The position numbers and the translations under genes were made by a program. The notes beneath the pieces are model-generated. The model saw only the letters and a list, made by a program, of their open reading frames with translations, had not been told where the DNA came from and did not search any database. 64,000 nt of DNA, from NCBI GenBank assembly GCA_018699955.1, contig JABISG010000103.1:1-64000 (forward strand), given 5' to 3'. Shown here in pieces: positions 26,887-36,161 of this stretch. The stretch comes from Planctomycetaceae bacterium (lineage in GTDB: Bacteria; Planctomycetota; Planctomycetia; Planctomycetales; Planctomycetaceae). Each line of letters opens with the position of its first letter. The stretch's first letter is position 1.

Positions 26887-28854
26887 CTAGCGCCGCGTGC
26901 GTTGCGGGTTCGCGGCGGTTTGTGTCTTGCGGCCGGGCGGGGGATTGCGGATGTAGATTGCGAATCCTTCTTTGTGCGGCGGCAATTCCGAAGTGGGGAC
27001 GCGATAGGCGTTCTTTAGGTGTGCGGAGTCTGAGTCATACGAGTTGTCGGCGGCGTCCAGAAAATCGTCTGCAACAACGACAAGCGTTGGCCGCTGCTGA
27101 TTGAGCAACTCGGAGAACTGCAGCTGGTCCTGACAGACTTCCGGGATTGTCCCCTTCGCGTAGTAGCCGATTCTGGTCGCGGCGTTGTCCACCAGCACCG
27201 TCTCGAACGGGCCGTACTCGCCGTTCAGCCAACGACCAAGTGATGCCTGTCTCTGGCGGCTTTTGTGTGACGATGTGATCGCATCGCCGCAGGAGACCAA
27301 AGTCATCACAACGACGAGTGCGCCGACAACTGTTCGGCCCCTTTCCGCAAGAAACCCACGCAAGTTCGCCTGAGAAACGCGGTGCGCGATCGCAAGCAGT
27401 CCGAGGGCTGCAAAGGGAAGCAAAACGAACCAGCCGGTGAAAAAGTATCGGCCATTGATTCCGCCGCTGAAATGAAGTTTGGCCCAGACGCCGAAAAACA
27501 CGCAGGCCGCCATCAACACGAAGACGATGTACTCCCGCTTTCGCAGCAGGTTCCGCCAACCGAACAGCCCGGTCAACAAGAGGACACAGGCCGGCAGTTC
27601 CAACGAATTGAGCAGGTCGTCCAGATAGACCCAGATGGGCCATTCGGTGGCCGTCTCTAGAGGCAGTTTCACGACTTCTTTTCGTGGTTGGGTGGCTGGG
27701 GTCGACCAACGGGAGCCCCCAGCGATTGCAGTATCTGGGGGCTTCGCTCCGCTACGACCCCAGCCACCCTCTTGATGTTTTGAAACTGCCTCTAAAGAGG
27801 CAAACACCTGCGTGTTGTGTGGTGGCGGTAATGCCAGGGCGAAAGTTGTTGAAGCAAACGGGGTCTTCGCGCTACCCACCGGACTGAAGTTGATGGCCTG
27901 CCGATGAGTTGGTGTCAGCCCGTCGGCGGAGTCCGTTTCGGTAGTCAACCAATTCCAGCTCGCTGAAAAATTTCCTGAGCGGCCCCATTCCCAGCGGTCG
28001 TGATCGCGCAGGAGCGTCACGTTGACGACCACCAGCAAGGCCGGAATCATCGCCAGACTCAAGCATGTGCCTGCCATCAGGCGGACACGGACGAACCACG
28101 ATTCGACTCGGCAGAGAATCGGCCAAAGCAGAATCGGCAGCAGAAGCAGCCAGCCCTCGCTGCGGGTGTAACTGGCCAACCCGAACGTAATCCCCGATGC
28201 AACGAACATCCACCACTTCACACTGGTGACGGAGCGCCAACAAAAATAGAGGCACAAATTGAAGAAGAACCAGAACATCGGTTCGCGGATCGGTTCAGCG
28301 CTGATCTCGATGAGTTGCGGTTGAATGGCGTACAAGAAGCACGCAACAATCGCGACTTTGTCGTTGAAGGCATGACGTATCCAGCCAAACATTGGTGCCA
28401 CCACAAGACTCGAGATGAACACTCCCCACAGTTGTCCGCCGGTCACCCAGTCGATTCCGAGCTTGTGAAACAGAAGCAAGACGACCGGATAGACGTTGAG
28501 ATTCAGATACTCGAACGCGCCCTCGAATTGCCCACGATCCAGCAGGTCGGCGATGGAAATGTAGTAATACGCATCGTTACACACCGCATCGATTCGCCAC
28601 ATCATCAGCAGACGCGGAATAGCGCACAGAATGATCAAGGCCGTGATGAGCCGCTTGGCCGGCGGAGCGGGGGAAACGCCTTCGCCTCGGGCCGACAATG
28701 AGCCAGAAAAACGGTCGGGAGGTGGCTCAATCAATCGATCCAGGAGATTGTTCGCAAAGAACCTGATTCGCCCACCAGTCATTGCGATGCAGTCCGTTGT
28801 TCTGCTTGCGTCCAAAGCAATCGCGCCACGTTTGAACACAGCCAAAGTTCCCAC
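26887..28854 (-). CDS. GT39-like polytopic membrane glycosyltransferase
   Basis: 655 residues with about ten membrane segments, beginning near residue 68 (LITALIILCAIPRLLMMWRI). Early luminal-loop motif CNDAYYYISIADLL resembles the acidic catalytic loop of GT39/ArnT-type enzymes, which transfer sugars from lipid-phosphate donors on the outer face of the membrane. Further features are FLYAIQPQLIEISAEPIREP and SEGWLLLLPILLWPIL. Residues about 351-399 are encoded by a nested inverted-repeat element read in frame. It stands at the edge of the surface-polysaccharide locus, divergent from it. The exact start is uncertain: an ATG at 28782 is also possible. Confidence 0.75.
   Translation of the reverse strand: MGTLAVFKRGAIALDASRTTDCIAMTGGRIRFFANNLLDRLIEPPPDRFSGSLSARGEGVSPAPPAKRLITALIILCAIPRLLMMWRIDAVCNDAYYYISIADLLDRGQFEGAFEYLNLNVYPVVLLLFHKLGIDWVTGGQLWGVFISSLVVAPMFGWIRHAFNDKVAIVACFLYAIQPQLIEISAEPIREPMFWFFFNLCLYFCWRSVTSVKWWMFVASGITFGLASYTRSEGWLLLLPILLWPILCRVESWFVRVRLMAGTCLSLAMIPALLVVVNVTLLRDHDRWEWGRSGNFSASWNWLTTETDSADGLTPTHRQAINFSPVGSAKTPFASTTFALALPPPHNTQVFASLEAVSKHQEGGWGRSGAKPPDTAIAGGSRWSTPATQPRKEVVKLPLETATEWPIWVYLDDLLNSLELPACVLLLTGLFGWRNLLRKREYIVFVLMAACVFFGVWAKLHFSGGINGRYFFTGWFVLLPFAALGLLAIAHRVSQANLRGFLAERGRTVVGALVVVMTLVSCGDAITSSHKSRQRQASLGRWLNGEYGPFETVLVDNAATRIGYYAKGTIPEVCQDQLQFSELLNQQRPTLVVVADDFLDAADNSYDSDSAHLKNAYRVPTSELPPHKEGFAIYIRNPPPGRKTQTAANPQRTRR
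27658..27794. repeat. Nested inverted-repeat element inside the GT39-like gene
   Basis: Three nested pairs of arms: TAGAGGCAGTTTCA (27658-27671) with its complement at 27781-27794; GGGTGGCTGGGGTCG (27690-27704) with 27755-27769; AGCCCCCAG (27714-27722) with 27735-27743. The 137-base structure could fold as one long hairpin. It is read through in frame by the minus-strand gene, adding a Trp/Gly/Pro/Ser-rich loop. Confidence 0.85.
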
Positions 28855-28990
28855 CGCGACGTGCGCGGTCTCCGAATGATATCACCGCAGAGGCTGCAAG
28901 AACGGGCCAAGAATATAGGCTGGCGGGACTGGAGGGTCAATCCCGAAGCGGCGGGGTCTGTCCCTTCAGAATCGATGCTCGGTTTGCTTA

Positions 28991-29019
28991 TTGACAGGAT
29001 TCACTGTTGCCGGTAGAAC
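28991..29019 (+). promoter_or_regulatory. Candidate sigma-70-type promoter of the glycan locus
   Basis: TTGACA (28991-28996), a 17-base spacer, then TAGAAC (29014-29019), 66 bases before the GTG of the first plus-strand glycosyltransferase. Four of six -10 positions match TATAAT. No other promoter of similar quality was seen near the start of this locus. Confidence 0.45.
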
Positions 29020-29084
29020 CCCCAGATTAATGCAATCAGCAGATGATCTTCGTTCTGAACGCCCCAAAGGAGTGCTAGGTCGGC

Positions 29085-30353
29085 GTGCGTATTTGGCTTC
29101 TTAAGGATGGTGAAACGCTTCCGGTTCAAGACGGAAGTCGAAAGATGCGCACGTGGATGTTGGCCGAAGCGCTGGCTAAGCGAGGGCACGATGTCGTCTG
29201 GTGGTCGAGTACGTTTTCCCATCAGCGAAAAGAGCTTGTTGCCCGCAGTGATGAGACGTTTCGGGTTTGCGAAGGGGTCACACTGAAGTTGCTGCACTCT
29301 GGATCGTATCGTCGAAATGTTTCAGTCCGCAGATTGCTGCACCACCGCACGCTGGCGCGCCGTTTCTCAGAATGTGCCGATTCCGAAGCCCCTCCCGACA
29401 TCATCGTCAGTGCTTATCCCATCATCGAAGTCGCCAGCCAAGCCGTGCAGTTTGCAAAGCGTAACGCGATTCCCATCGTTGTTGATGTCAGAGATTTGTG
29501 GCCCGACTATTTTCTCGAACACATCCCCAGAATTCTGCGAACGCCAGCCAACTTTGCCCTGCGTGGCGCATACCGCCAGAAACAGCACATCATCCAGAAT
29601 GCCGACAGCGTTGTGGCGACGACCGAGGGAATTCTCCGCTGGGCGCTGCAAACGGGTGGACGAGAACGAATGCCCTTTGATCGGCCATTCCATCTTGGAT
29701 ATCCCGCATCGAATGCGTCAACCGCTGCCGAATCGATGGTCTGCCCCGAATACCTTCGGCCATTCCGCGACCGTACGATTTTCACATTTGTGGGAATTTT
29801 TGGTAGCGCATACGATTTGGAAACGGTTTGCCGCGCCGCGAAAGTCTTGGCCGATGAAGGCGATGAACGGGTGCATTTCGTCTTCGCCGGAACCGGGGGA
29901 CGATTCGACGAGATTTCGGCCCAAGCCCGGGGACTTCCCAACGTGACCATGCCCGGCTGGCTATGGAAAGAACAAATCGACGCTTTGCTGCAGCATTCGG
30001 ACGTCGGATTGGTTCCGTTTTACGACGGAATTCCCGATGCGATGCCGAACAAGGTCTTCGAGTATCTCTCCGCCGGCCTGCCATTAATGACGTGTTTGAG
30101 CGGCGAATTACGAGATCTCGTCGAATCGTGCAGGATTGGCTATTATTACCGCGACGGCGATCATTCGAGCTTGCTCGCCGGAATTCGCAAGATTGCTTCA
30201 GACGGCATTCTCGTCGAAAACATGTCGAAGAATGCTCGGTCGGTCTTCGAGGAACGATTCACGGCCGACACTGTTTACGGCGCGTACGCCGAACACATCG
30301 AACAACTGCACGCAGCATCGACAACCGAATGTGTGGCGAAGGCGGCAGCTTGA
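29085..30353 (+). CDS. Glycosyltransferase family 4 (WbuB-like)
   Basis: 422 residues, GT-B fold. N-terminus MRIWLLKDGETLPVQDGSRK and MRTWMLAEALAKRGHDVVWW are typical of WbuB-type GT4 enzymes; DLWPDYFLEHIP in the acceptor-domain linker; C-terminal nucleotide-sugar site PFYDGIPDAMPNKVFEYLSAGLP with the conserved Glu of the EYLSAG helix. Transfers an amino-sugar or deoxysugar in O-antigen/capsule assembly (family knowledge); donor unknown. Starts with GTG. First gene of the plus-strand polysaccharide locus, 83 bases before the UDP-sugar dehydrogenase gene. Confidence 0.85.
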   Translation: MRIWLLKDGETLPVQDGSRKMRTWMLAEALAKRGHDVVWWSSTFSHQRKELVARSDETFRVCEGVTLKLLHSGSYRRNVSVRRLLHHRTLARRFSECADSEAPPDIIVSAYPIIEVASQAVQFAKRNAIPIVVDVRDLWPDYFLEHIPRILRTPANFALRGAYRQKQHIIQNADSVVATTEGILRWALQTGGRERMPFDRPFHLGYPASNASTAAESMVCPEYLRPFRDRTIFTFVGIFGSAYDLETVCRAAKVLADEGDERVHFVFAGTGGRFDEISAQARGLPNVTMPGWLWKEQIDALLQHSDVGLVPFYDGIPDAMPNKVFEYLSAGLPLMTCLSGELRDLVESCRIGYYYRDGDHSSLLAGIRKIASDGILVENMSKNARSVFEERFTADTVYGAYAEHIEQLHAASTTECVAKAAA

Positions 30354-30442
30354 GCGAAGGTGATTAGGAACTCAACAAATACACGAGAGAAACCGTCCCG
30401 CACGGACTCGGAATTCTCCACTCTGGAATACAGGAAATGACA

Positions 30443-31762
30443 ATGGATCATCGCTTACGAGAAGCGATTGGCGACAAGTCGGCAACCATCGGCGTGATCG
30501 GATTGGGTTACGTTGGTCTGCCGTTGATTAGCGCCTTCGTTGCGGCCGGTTTTCGGTGTATGGGTTTTGACGTCGATCAGAAAAAGGTCGATTCGCTCAA
30601 CGCCGGTCAGAGTTACATCAAACATATCTCATCCGAAACCGTCGCCGACTGGATTTCAAACGACCATTTGGAGCCGACCTCCGATATGGCCCGTTTGAGT
30701 GAAGCGGATGTTCTGCTCATCTGCGTGCCGACACCGCTCTCGGACAGTCGCGACCCCGATCTGAGTTACGTGGAAGGGACAGCGCGGGCGATTGCGAAAA
30801 CACTTCGCCCGGGCCAGCTCGTTGTGCTGGAAAGTACGACCTATCCCACCACGACGCGCGACGTCTTGTTGCCCATTCTTCTGGAAAGCGGCCTGAAACC
30901 GGGGGAAGACTTCTTCCTCGTTTATAGCCCGGAACGCGAAGATCCGGGCAACCCGGATTATTCGGCTGCGGGAATTCCCAAGGTGGTCGGCGGCCTCGAC
31001 AAGGAAAGTTCCGAACTGGCCGAAGCATTGTACAGTCATGCCATTGTGCAAGTGGTCCCCGTCTCCAGTCCGGAAATTGCCGAGGCATGCAAGATTCTGG
31101 AGAACACATACCGCGCAGTGAATATTGCGTTGGTCAACGAACTGAAAACGCTGTTCGATCGTCTGGGAATCGACATCTGGGAAGTTGTCGATGCGGCCAA
31201 GACCAAACCGTTCGGATTCCAGCCGTTTTATCCAGGACCGGGATTGGGCGGGCATTGCATTCCCATCGATCCATTTTATTTGACGTGGTTGGCTCGGAAG
31301 CAAGGTTTGGCAACGCGGTTTATCGAACTGGCCGGCGAAGTGAATTCCCGGATGCCCGAATACGTGATTTCCAGGCTGGCAGACTTTCTGAACGAGGAGA
31401 CCAAGCCAATCCGCGGCAGCAAGATCGCGTTGTTGGGCATGGCATACAAGAAAGACGTGGACGATCCCCGCGAGAGTCCCTCGTTCGAGTTGCTCGATTT
31501 GCTGATGAAACGCGGTGCCAATGTGAGCTACAACGATCCGCACATCGCTTCGTTGCCCAAAATGCGACACTGGGATGTCCCGGAAATGACCAGTTGCGAA
31601 CTCACGCCCGAGTATCTGGCCGAACAAGATTGTGTGCTGATTGCCACCGATCACACGGCCTACGATGCCGACTTCATTGTGCAGCACTCGAAAATGGTAC
31701 TCGACACGCGCAACGCGACGATCAACGTGACCGAAGGCCGCGAGAAGATCCGGAAAGCGTGA
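30443..31762 (+). CDS. Nucleotide-sugar dehydrogenase (UDP-HexNAc 6-dehydrogenase, WbpA-like)
   Basis: About 439 residues. NAD-binding motif IGLGYVGLPL near the N-terminus, middle motif LESTTYPTTTRDVLLPIL, catalytic Cys in PGPGLGGHCIPIDPFYL (residue 272 from this start), and C-terminal LGMAYKKDVDDPRESPS. The family oxidises the C6 alcohol of UDP-GlcNAc or related sugars to the uronic acid in two NAD-dependent steps. ATG 30443 is preferred over 30437 because AGGAA lies nine rather than three bases upstream. It supplies a uronic acid that the downstream asparagine-synthase-like enzymes could amidate. Confidence 0.9.
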   Translation: MDHRLREAIGDKSATIGVIGLGYVGLPLISAFVAAGFRCMGFDVDQKKVDSLNAGQSYIKHISSETVADWISNDHLEPTSDMARLSEADVLLICVPTPLSDSRDPDLSYVEGTARAIAKTLRPGQLVVLESTTYPTTTRDVLLPILLESGLKPGEDFFLVYSPEREDPGNPDYSAAGIPKVVGGLDKESSELAEALYSHAIVQVVPVSSPEIAEACKILENTYRAVNIALVNELKTLFDRLGIDIWEVVDAAKTKPFGFQPFYPGPGLGGHCIPIDPFYLTWLARKQGLATRFIELAGEVNSRMPEYVISRLADFLNEETKPIRGSKIALLGMAYKKDVDDPRESPSFELLDLLMKRGANVSYNDPHIASLPKMRHWDVPEMTSCELTPEYLAEQDCVLIATDHTAYDADFIVQHSKMVLDTRNATINVTEGREKIRKA

Positions 31763-31897
31763 TCTGACAACGGTGCTTCATTGTGAAAGTCACGTGACAC
31801 GGGGCTCGCATCGTCGATACCAAACGGCACGCGTGCGCGATGTCACCGTCGTTGGCTCACGTCCGCAGTTCGGTACTGTCTCGCTTGGCGATCCGCA

Positions 31898-31958
31898 TAG
31901 TAACCCGAAGCGTAAGCGAGGACCTAACGTGCTCCCTCGCTTACGCTTCGGGTTACTA
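31898..31958. repeat. Perfect 24-bp inverted repeat with AAGCGTAAGCGAGG core
   Basis: Arms 31898-31921 and 31935-31958 are exact reverse complements (core AACCCGAAGCGTAAGCGAGG) around a 13-base loop. It is the second copy of the dispersed element at 9940-10010. It lies in the 366-base spacer (31763-32128) between the dehydrogenase and the epimerase, which otherwise holds only the epimerase leader. Confidence 0.85.
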
Positions 31959-32128
31959 TCGCTGGAGCCATTGATTGCAAATCTTCCCGAGTTGAGCCAC
32001 GATCCCAAACCCGATTCACACCCGCTACAGCCGGGTTGACATGATCGCGGAAGACGGCATATAAGGCCGCTGGCTCTTGGAGAGCTGCGCAAACTAAGTT
32101 GAATTCCGTCCGCCAAAGGAGTGAAGCG

Positions 32129-33133
32129 ATGGATTTGAGGGGGAAAAAGCTGATGGTGATCGGCGGTGCCGGTCTCATTGGAAGCCATGTGGTTGATGAA
32201 TTGCTGAAGACCGACGTCGGCGAAATCATCATCTACGATAACTTCTTCCGCGGCAGCATGGACAATATTGCAACCGCGATGGAAGACCCGCGCGTGAGTG
32301 TTTCGCCACACGGAGGCGACATTCTACAACGCGATGTTCTCGAACGGGCGATGGAGGGCGTTGATGGCGTTTTTCATTTGGCCGCACTGTGGATTCTGCA
32401 GTGCCACGAATACCCGGACACCGCCTTCGATGTGAACGTCCGCGGCACATACAATGTTGCCATGGCTGCGATCAAACAAAACGTCCAACGCGTTATCTAT
32501 TCTTCTTCCGCATCGGTCTACGGCGACGCCCTGGAAATCCCGATGACCGAAGATCACGCATACAACAATTTCACGTTCTATGGTGCGTCGAAGATCGCCG
32601 GAGAGCACTTCTTCAAGAGTCTGGGAAGCCGCTACGATCTGAACTGGGCCGGGTTGAGGTACATGAACGTGTACGGCCCACGGCAAGATTACAAGGGTGC
32701 CTACATTGCCGTCATGCATAAGATCCTCGACTGCATTGAGCGCGGTGACCGACCGGTTGTCTACGGCGACGGCAGCCAGAAGTACGACTTCGTTCACGTG
32801 ACCGACGTCGCGCGATCCAACGTCCTGGCGATGCAATCCGACGCGTCCGGAAAATGCTACAACGTCGGCCGCGGCATCGGCACCACGATCAAGGAATTGA
32901 CGGAGTTGTTGCTGCGACTGAAAGGCAGCGATCTCGACATCCGTTACGAACCAGCCGGCACGACCTTCGTTACCAATCGAATTGGTTGTCCGAAAGCTGC
33001 CGCAGAGGACCTCGGGTTCGAGTGGACCGTTGAGCTCGACGCCGGCATGCAGAGCCTGATTAACTGGCGTTGCCAGGATAGCGCCGGCCTGGACGCCAAG
33101 CGGAAAATGACGGGTGGTGTTCGTGCCGCTTAG
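32129..33133 (+). CDS. NAD-dependent epimerase/dehydratase (extended SDR, UDP-sugar epimerase type)
   Basis: 334 residues. Rossmann motif GGAGLIGSH (12-20), the LAALWIL segment, SSSASVYG (125-132) and catalytic Tyr151/Lys155 in FYGASKIAGEHFF. LRYMNVYGPRQDYKGAYIAVM and DFVHVTDVA are typical of UDP-glucose/UDP-GlcNAc 4-epimerase-like SDRs. ATG 32129 has AGGAG 8 bases upstream; a TTG at 32099 is rejected. Likely converts the locus's UDP-sugar between epimers. A hairpin follows at 33171. Confidence 0.87.
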   Translation: MDLRGKKLMVIGGAGLIGSHVVDELLKTDVGEIIIYDNFFRGSMDNIATAMEDPRVSVSPHGGDILQRDVLERAMEGVDGVFHLAALWILQCHEYPDTAFDVNVRGTYNVAMAAIKQNVQRVIYSSSASVYGDALEIPMTEDHAYNNFTFYGASKIAGEHFFKSLGSRYDLNWAGLRYMNVYGPRQDYKGAYIAVMHKILDCIERGDRPVVYGDGSQKYDFVHVTDVARSNVLAMQSDASGKCYNVGRGIGTTIKELTELLLRLKGSDLDIRYEPAGTTFVTNRIGCPKAAAEDLGFEWTVELDAGMQSLINWRCQDSAGLDAKRKMTGGVRAA

Positions 33134-33170
33134 CGGTGCTTTGCAGTCGAACCGGCACGTTGCCTATTCC

Positions 33171-33204
33171 GGCTTGTCGGGGCGAGGGTAGCCCCGCGCA
33201 AGCC
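33171..33204 (+). terminator. Stem-loop after the epimerase gene
   Basis: GGCTTG and TCGGGGC pair with GCCCCG and CAAGCC around a GAGGGTA loop, 37 bases after the epimerase stop. It lacks a U-tract, so it may be a terminator, an attenuator within the operon, or a small dispersed repeat. Confidence 0.45.
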
Positions 33205-33318
33205 TGGGTTTGGTGTTGGGTGTCGCTGCTCCTCCTTCATGTGGCAAGAGAATTCACGCCACGTTGTGATTGCGTTGCTTCAACACGGTCTTGAACTTTC
33301 CCACGATTGACGTGTCCT

Positions 33319-35334
33319 ATGTGCGGTATTGCCGGAATCGTCAGCCTTGAATCCCGTCCCGTTGAGCCGCGGGGAATCAAGCGGATGTGTGATCAGATCG
33401 CCCATCGTGGCCCCGACGATGCCGGCTACGTCATGTTTCGCACCGGCGTGCGAAATGTCGGCGACGGGGGCAGTTGGTCGGAATTTGTCGATGCCGAGTT
33501 TCGCAACGTCAACGAGCATCTGCCGGTTTTTGGCGACGGCTATTTCCAGGACGTGGCGGGTAGCACACAATTCAGCGTAGCACTCGGGCACCGTCGACTA
33601 TCGATCATCGATCTGAGTCACTATGGGCACCAACCCATGGCGAGTTCCGATTGCCGGTTTTGGATCACTTACAACGGAGAGATTTACAACTTCCAGGAAT
33701 TGCGAGCCGATTTAGAGCGCGATGGTTATCAATTTCGTTCCCGCAGCGACACCGAAGTGATTCTTCACCTTTGGCACCGATACGGTGAAAAAGCCGTTGA
33801 AATGCTGGACGGGATGTTTGCCTTTGCAATTTACGACCGCCTCGAAAATCGCTTGACGTTGGCACGAGATCGATTTGGCGTTAAGCCGCTGTACTACGCA
33901 GCCGGCGATGGTTTTTTTCTGTTCGCCAGTGAGATCAAGGCGATTCTTGCCTCGGGTCACGTGAAGGCACAACTGGCCCCCGAACAGCTTGTGGAGTACC
34001 TGTCGTTCCAGAACTTGTATGGCGAGGAGACTTTGTTTGAAGGTGTGAAGCTTCTGCAGCCGGGTGAATGTCTCACCGTGATTCCGGGTACCCGTCGCGT
34101 TCCGGAGAGCCGTAGCTATCACGCCGGGTTTCCCGAGGCGGAACCGGAATTGGCCGACGATCCCGAAGCAACGGAACGGCTTTCGGAGTTGTTCGCCGCC
34201 GCCGTCCGCCGACAACTTGTGGGTGATGTCGATGTGGGATCGTACCTGTCCGGCGGAATGGATAGCGGCTCGATTGTCGCCGTTGCCGGCCGTTCGATCC
34301 CGCGATTGCTCACATTCACATGTGGTTTTGATCTGACCAACGTGAATGGGCTTGAACAAGGTTTCGACGAACGCCGGCTCTCGGAGAAGCTGTCTTATCT
34401 GCTGCAAACCGAGCACTACGACGTTGTGCTGCATGCGGGCGACATGCCTGCCGCGATGGACAAATTGACGTGGCACATGGACGACCCACGTGTCGGCATG
34501 TGCCATCAGAATTGGTACGTCGCCAAACTCTCAAGCAAGTTTGTCAAAGTATGCCTGGCGGGTGCGGGAGGCGATGAATTGTTCGGCGGATATCCCTGGC
34601 GATATTTGCAGGGTCTCGGCGCGCAAACGTTTGGACAATTCGATGACGCGTACTTCCGGTTCTGGAATCGACTCGTTCCGCCTGCCGAACTTCCTCGATT
34701 GTTTGATCCGAGTCTGGCCAAACTCAAAGATGTTCCACGCGAGCGTTTTGATCGCGTCATGAAGGGCGCCCCAGAGTGGCAGGACAATCTCTCGACGTGC
34801 GACAACATGCTGCGTCGCTCTTTGTATTTTGAACAGCGCACGTTCTTACAAGGGTTCTTGATTGTTGAAGACCGCATCAGCATGGCGCACAGCCTGGAAA
34901 CGCGGGTCCCCTTCCTCGACAACGCGCTCGCCGACTACGCGTCACGTTTGCCGCCATCGATGAAAGTCGATACCGCCGCTCTCGCTCAGCACGATCCCTC
35001 GCAGCACCTTGTCACCACCGATGGGAAGCGCGTGCTGCGTGAGGCGATGGAGTCGTTCCTGCCCGCCGAATTCACACGGCAACAGAAGCAGGGTTTTTCT
35101 TCGCCGGACGAAAACTGGTATCGCGGTCCATCGATGCAGTACATCAAGGACGTCCTGTTCGACCGCCGCACGACGGAGCGTCCCTGGTTCGACCAATCCT
35201 ACGTCCAACAGAAGTTGCAGGAGCACTTCCAAGGCAAATCGAATCACCGGCTATTGATCTGGTCGCTGCTCAGCCTGGAATTGATGCAGCGGCATTACAC
35301 GGATTCGGCCGTGCCATTGGAGAAGGCCGCATGA
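33319..35334 (+). CDS. Asparagine synthase-like glutamine amidotransferase (first copy)
   Basis: 671 residues. MCGIAG start exposes the class II glutaminase nucleophile Cys2; HRGPDDAGY, LGHRRLSIIDLS, ITYNGEIYNF and DGMFAFAIYD follow. The synthetase domain has the pyrophosphate loop YLSGGMDSGS and later GAGGDELFGGYPWR and RISMAHSLETRVPFLDN. The true start is ATG 33319 because Cys must be residue 2. In O-antigen loci such proteins (WbpS type) amidate uronic acids rather than aspartate, which fits the dehydrogenase upstream. The stop overlaps the ABC permease start by four bases (ATGA). Confidence 0.92.
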   Translation: MCGIAGIVSLESRPVEPRGIKRMCDQIAHRGPDDAGYVMFRTGVRNVGDGGSWSEFVDAEFRNVNEHLPVFGDGYFQDVAGSTQFSVALGHRRLSIIDLSHYGHQPMASSDCRFWITYNGEIYNFQELRADLERDGYQFRSRSDTEVILHLWHRYGEKAVEMLDGMFAFAIYDRLENRLTLARDRFGVKPLYYAAGDGFFLFASEIKAILASGHVKAQLAPEQLVEYLSFQNLYGEETLFEGVKLLQPGECLTVIPGTRRVPESRSYHAGFPEAEPELADDPEATERLSELFAAAVRRQLVGDVDVGSYLSGGMDSGSIVAVAGRSIPRLLTFTCGFDLTNVNGLEQGFDERRLSEKLSYLLQTEHYDVVLHAGDMPAAMDKLTWHMDDPRVGMCHQNWYVAKLSSKFVKVCLAGAGGDELFGGYPWRYLQGLGAQTFGQFDDAYFRFWNRLVPPAELPRLFDPSLAKLKDVPRERFDRVMKGAPEWQDNLSTCDNMLRRSLYFEQRTFLQGFLIVEDRISMAHSLETRVPFLDNALADYASRLPPSMKVDTAALAQHDPSQHLVTTDGKRVLREAMESFLPAEFTRQQKQGFSSPDENWYRGPSMQYIKDVLFDRRTTERPWFDQSYVQQKLQEHFQGKSNHRLLIWSLLSLELMQRHYTDSAVPLEKAA

Positions 35335-36161
35335 TGACACTCGCAAAACGGCAATTCTCCTCGGTGCGCGAAATGGTCGCGAACCTTGTGCAGAACCGAC
35401 ATCTGACCTGGGAGATGGCCAAGCGGGATATCACCGATCGCTATGCCGGTCAGGTTGCCGGGTCGCTGTGGGCGATTGGACACCCACTGGTGATGATGGG
35501 GATCTACATTTTCATCTTCGCCTTCGTGTTCAAGGTCCGCGTTGGCGGTACGCGGGAACTTCCACTCGATTACACCGCCTATTTGCTTTCCGGACTGATT
35601 CCATGGATGGCCCTTCAGGAAGCGATGACGAAAGGTGCGACCTCCATCACGGGCAATGCCTCGCTGGTCAAACAAGTGGTGTTTCCGGTCGAAATCCTTC
35701 CGGTGAAGGGCATCCTTGCTTCTATGATTACGCAGCTGATTGCCACGGCAGTCCTGCTGATTTACACGCTCGTTTCTCACGGCAGCTTGTTCTGGAGTCA
35801 CCTGTTGCTGCCTGTACTGTTCCTGCTGCAGTTTCTCGGCATGACCGGCATCTGCCTGTTGTTGGCTTCAATCGGCACGTATTTACGGGACATCAAGGAC
35901 GTTGTGCAAGTCACTTGCGTGGCCGGCATGTATGTGATGCCGATCTTCTACCTGCCATCTTCTGTGCCTGCCCCACTACGGCCGTTGTTGTATCTGAATC
36001 CCTTCAGCTACCTGGCCTGGTGCTACCAGGACGTCTGCTATTACGGCCGCTTCGAACACCCGTGGGCCTGGCCCGTGTTGGCGATTCTGTCGCTCTCAAC
36101 CTTCCTCATCGGGTCGCGCGTTTTTCGGACGCTCAAACAGAACTTCGGGAGCGTACTTTGA
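35331..36161 (+). CDS. wzm: ABC-2 polysaccharide export permease (Wzm-like)
   Basis: 276 residues with six predicted membrane segments. The N-terminus ends with WEMAKRDITDRYAGQVAGSLWAIGHPL, the signature of Wzm/TagG-type permeases, and the C-terminus has LYLNPFSYLAWCYQDVCYYG. With the ATP-binding protein encoded immediately after (overlapping start TTGA), it should export undecaprenyl-linked polysaccharide across the inner membrane. Confidence 0.92.
   Translation: MMTLAKRQFSSVREMVANLVQNRHLTWEMAKRDITDRYAGQVAGSLWAIGHPLVMMGIYIFIFAFVFKVRVGGTRELPLDYTAYLLSGLIPWMALQEAMTKGATSITGNASLVKQVVFPVEILPVKGILASMITQLIATAVLLIYTLVSHGSLFWSHLLLPVLFLLQFLGMTGICLLLASIGTYLRDIKDVVQVTCVAGMYVMPIFYLPSSVPAPLRPLLYLNPFSYLAWCYQDVCYYGRFEHPWAWPVLAILSLSTFLIGSRVFRTLKQNFGSVL

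Noticed and set aside
30656-31687. A 343-codon minus-strand open frame
   Set aside because: Antisense to the UDP-sugar dehydrogenase, which has all its catalytic motifs; protein composition is not gene-like.
33307-33318. Upstream TTG start of the first asparagine-synthase-like gene
   Set aside because: The glutaminase nucleophile must be Cys2 after Met removal, which fixes the start at ATG 33319.
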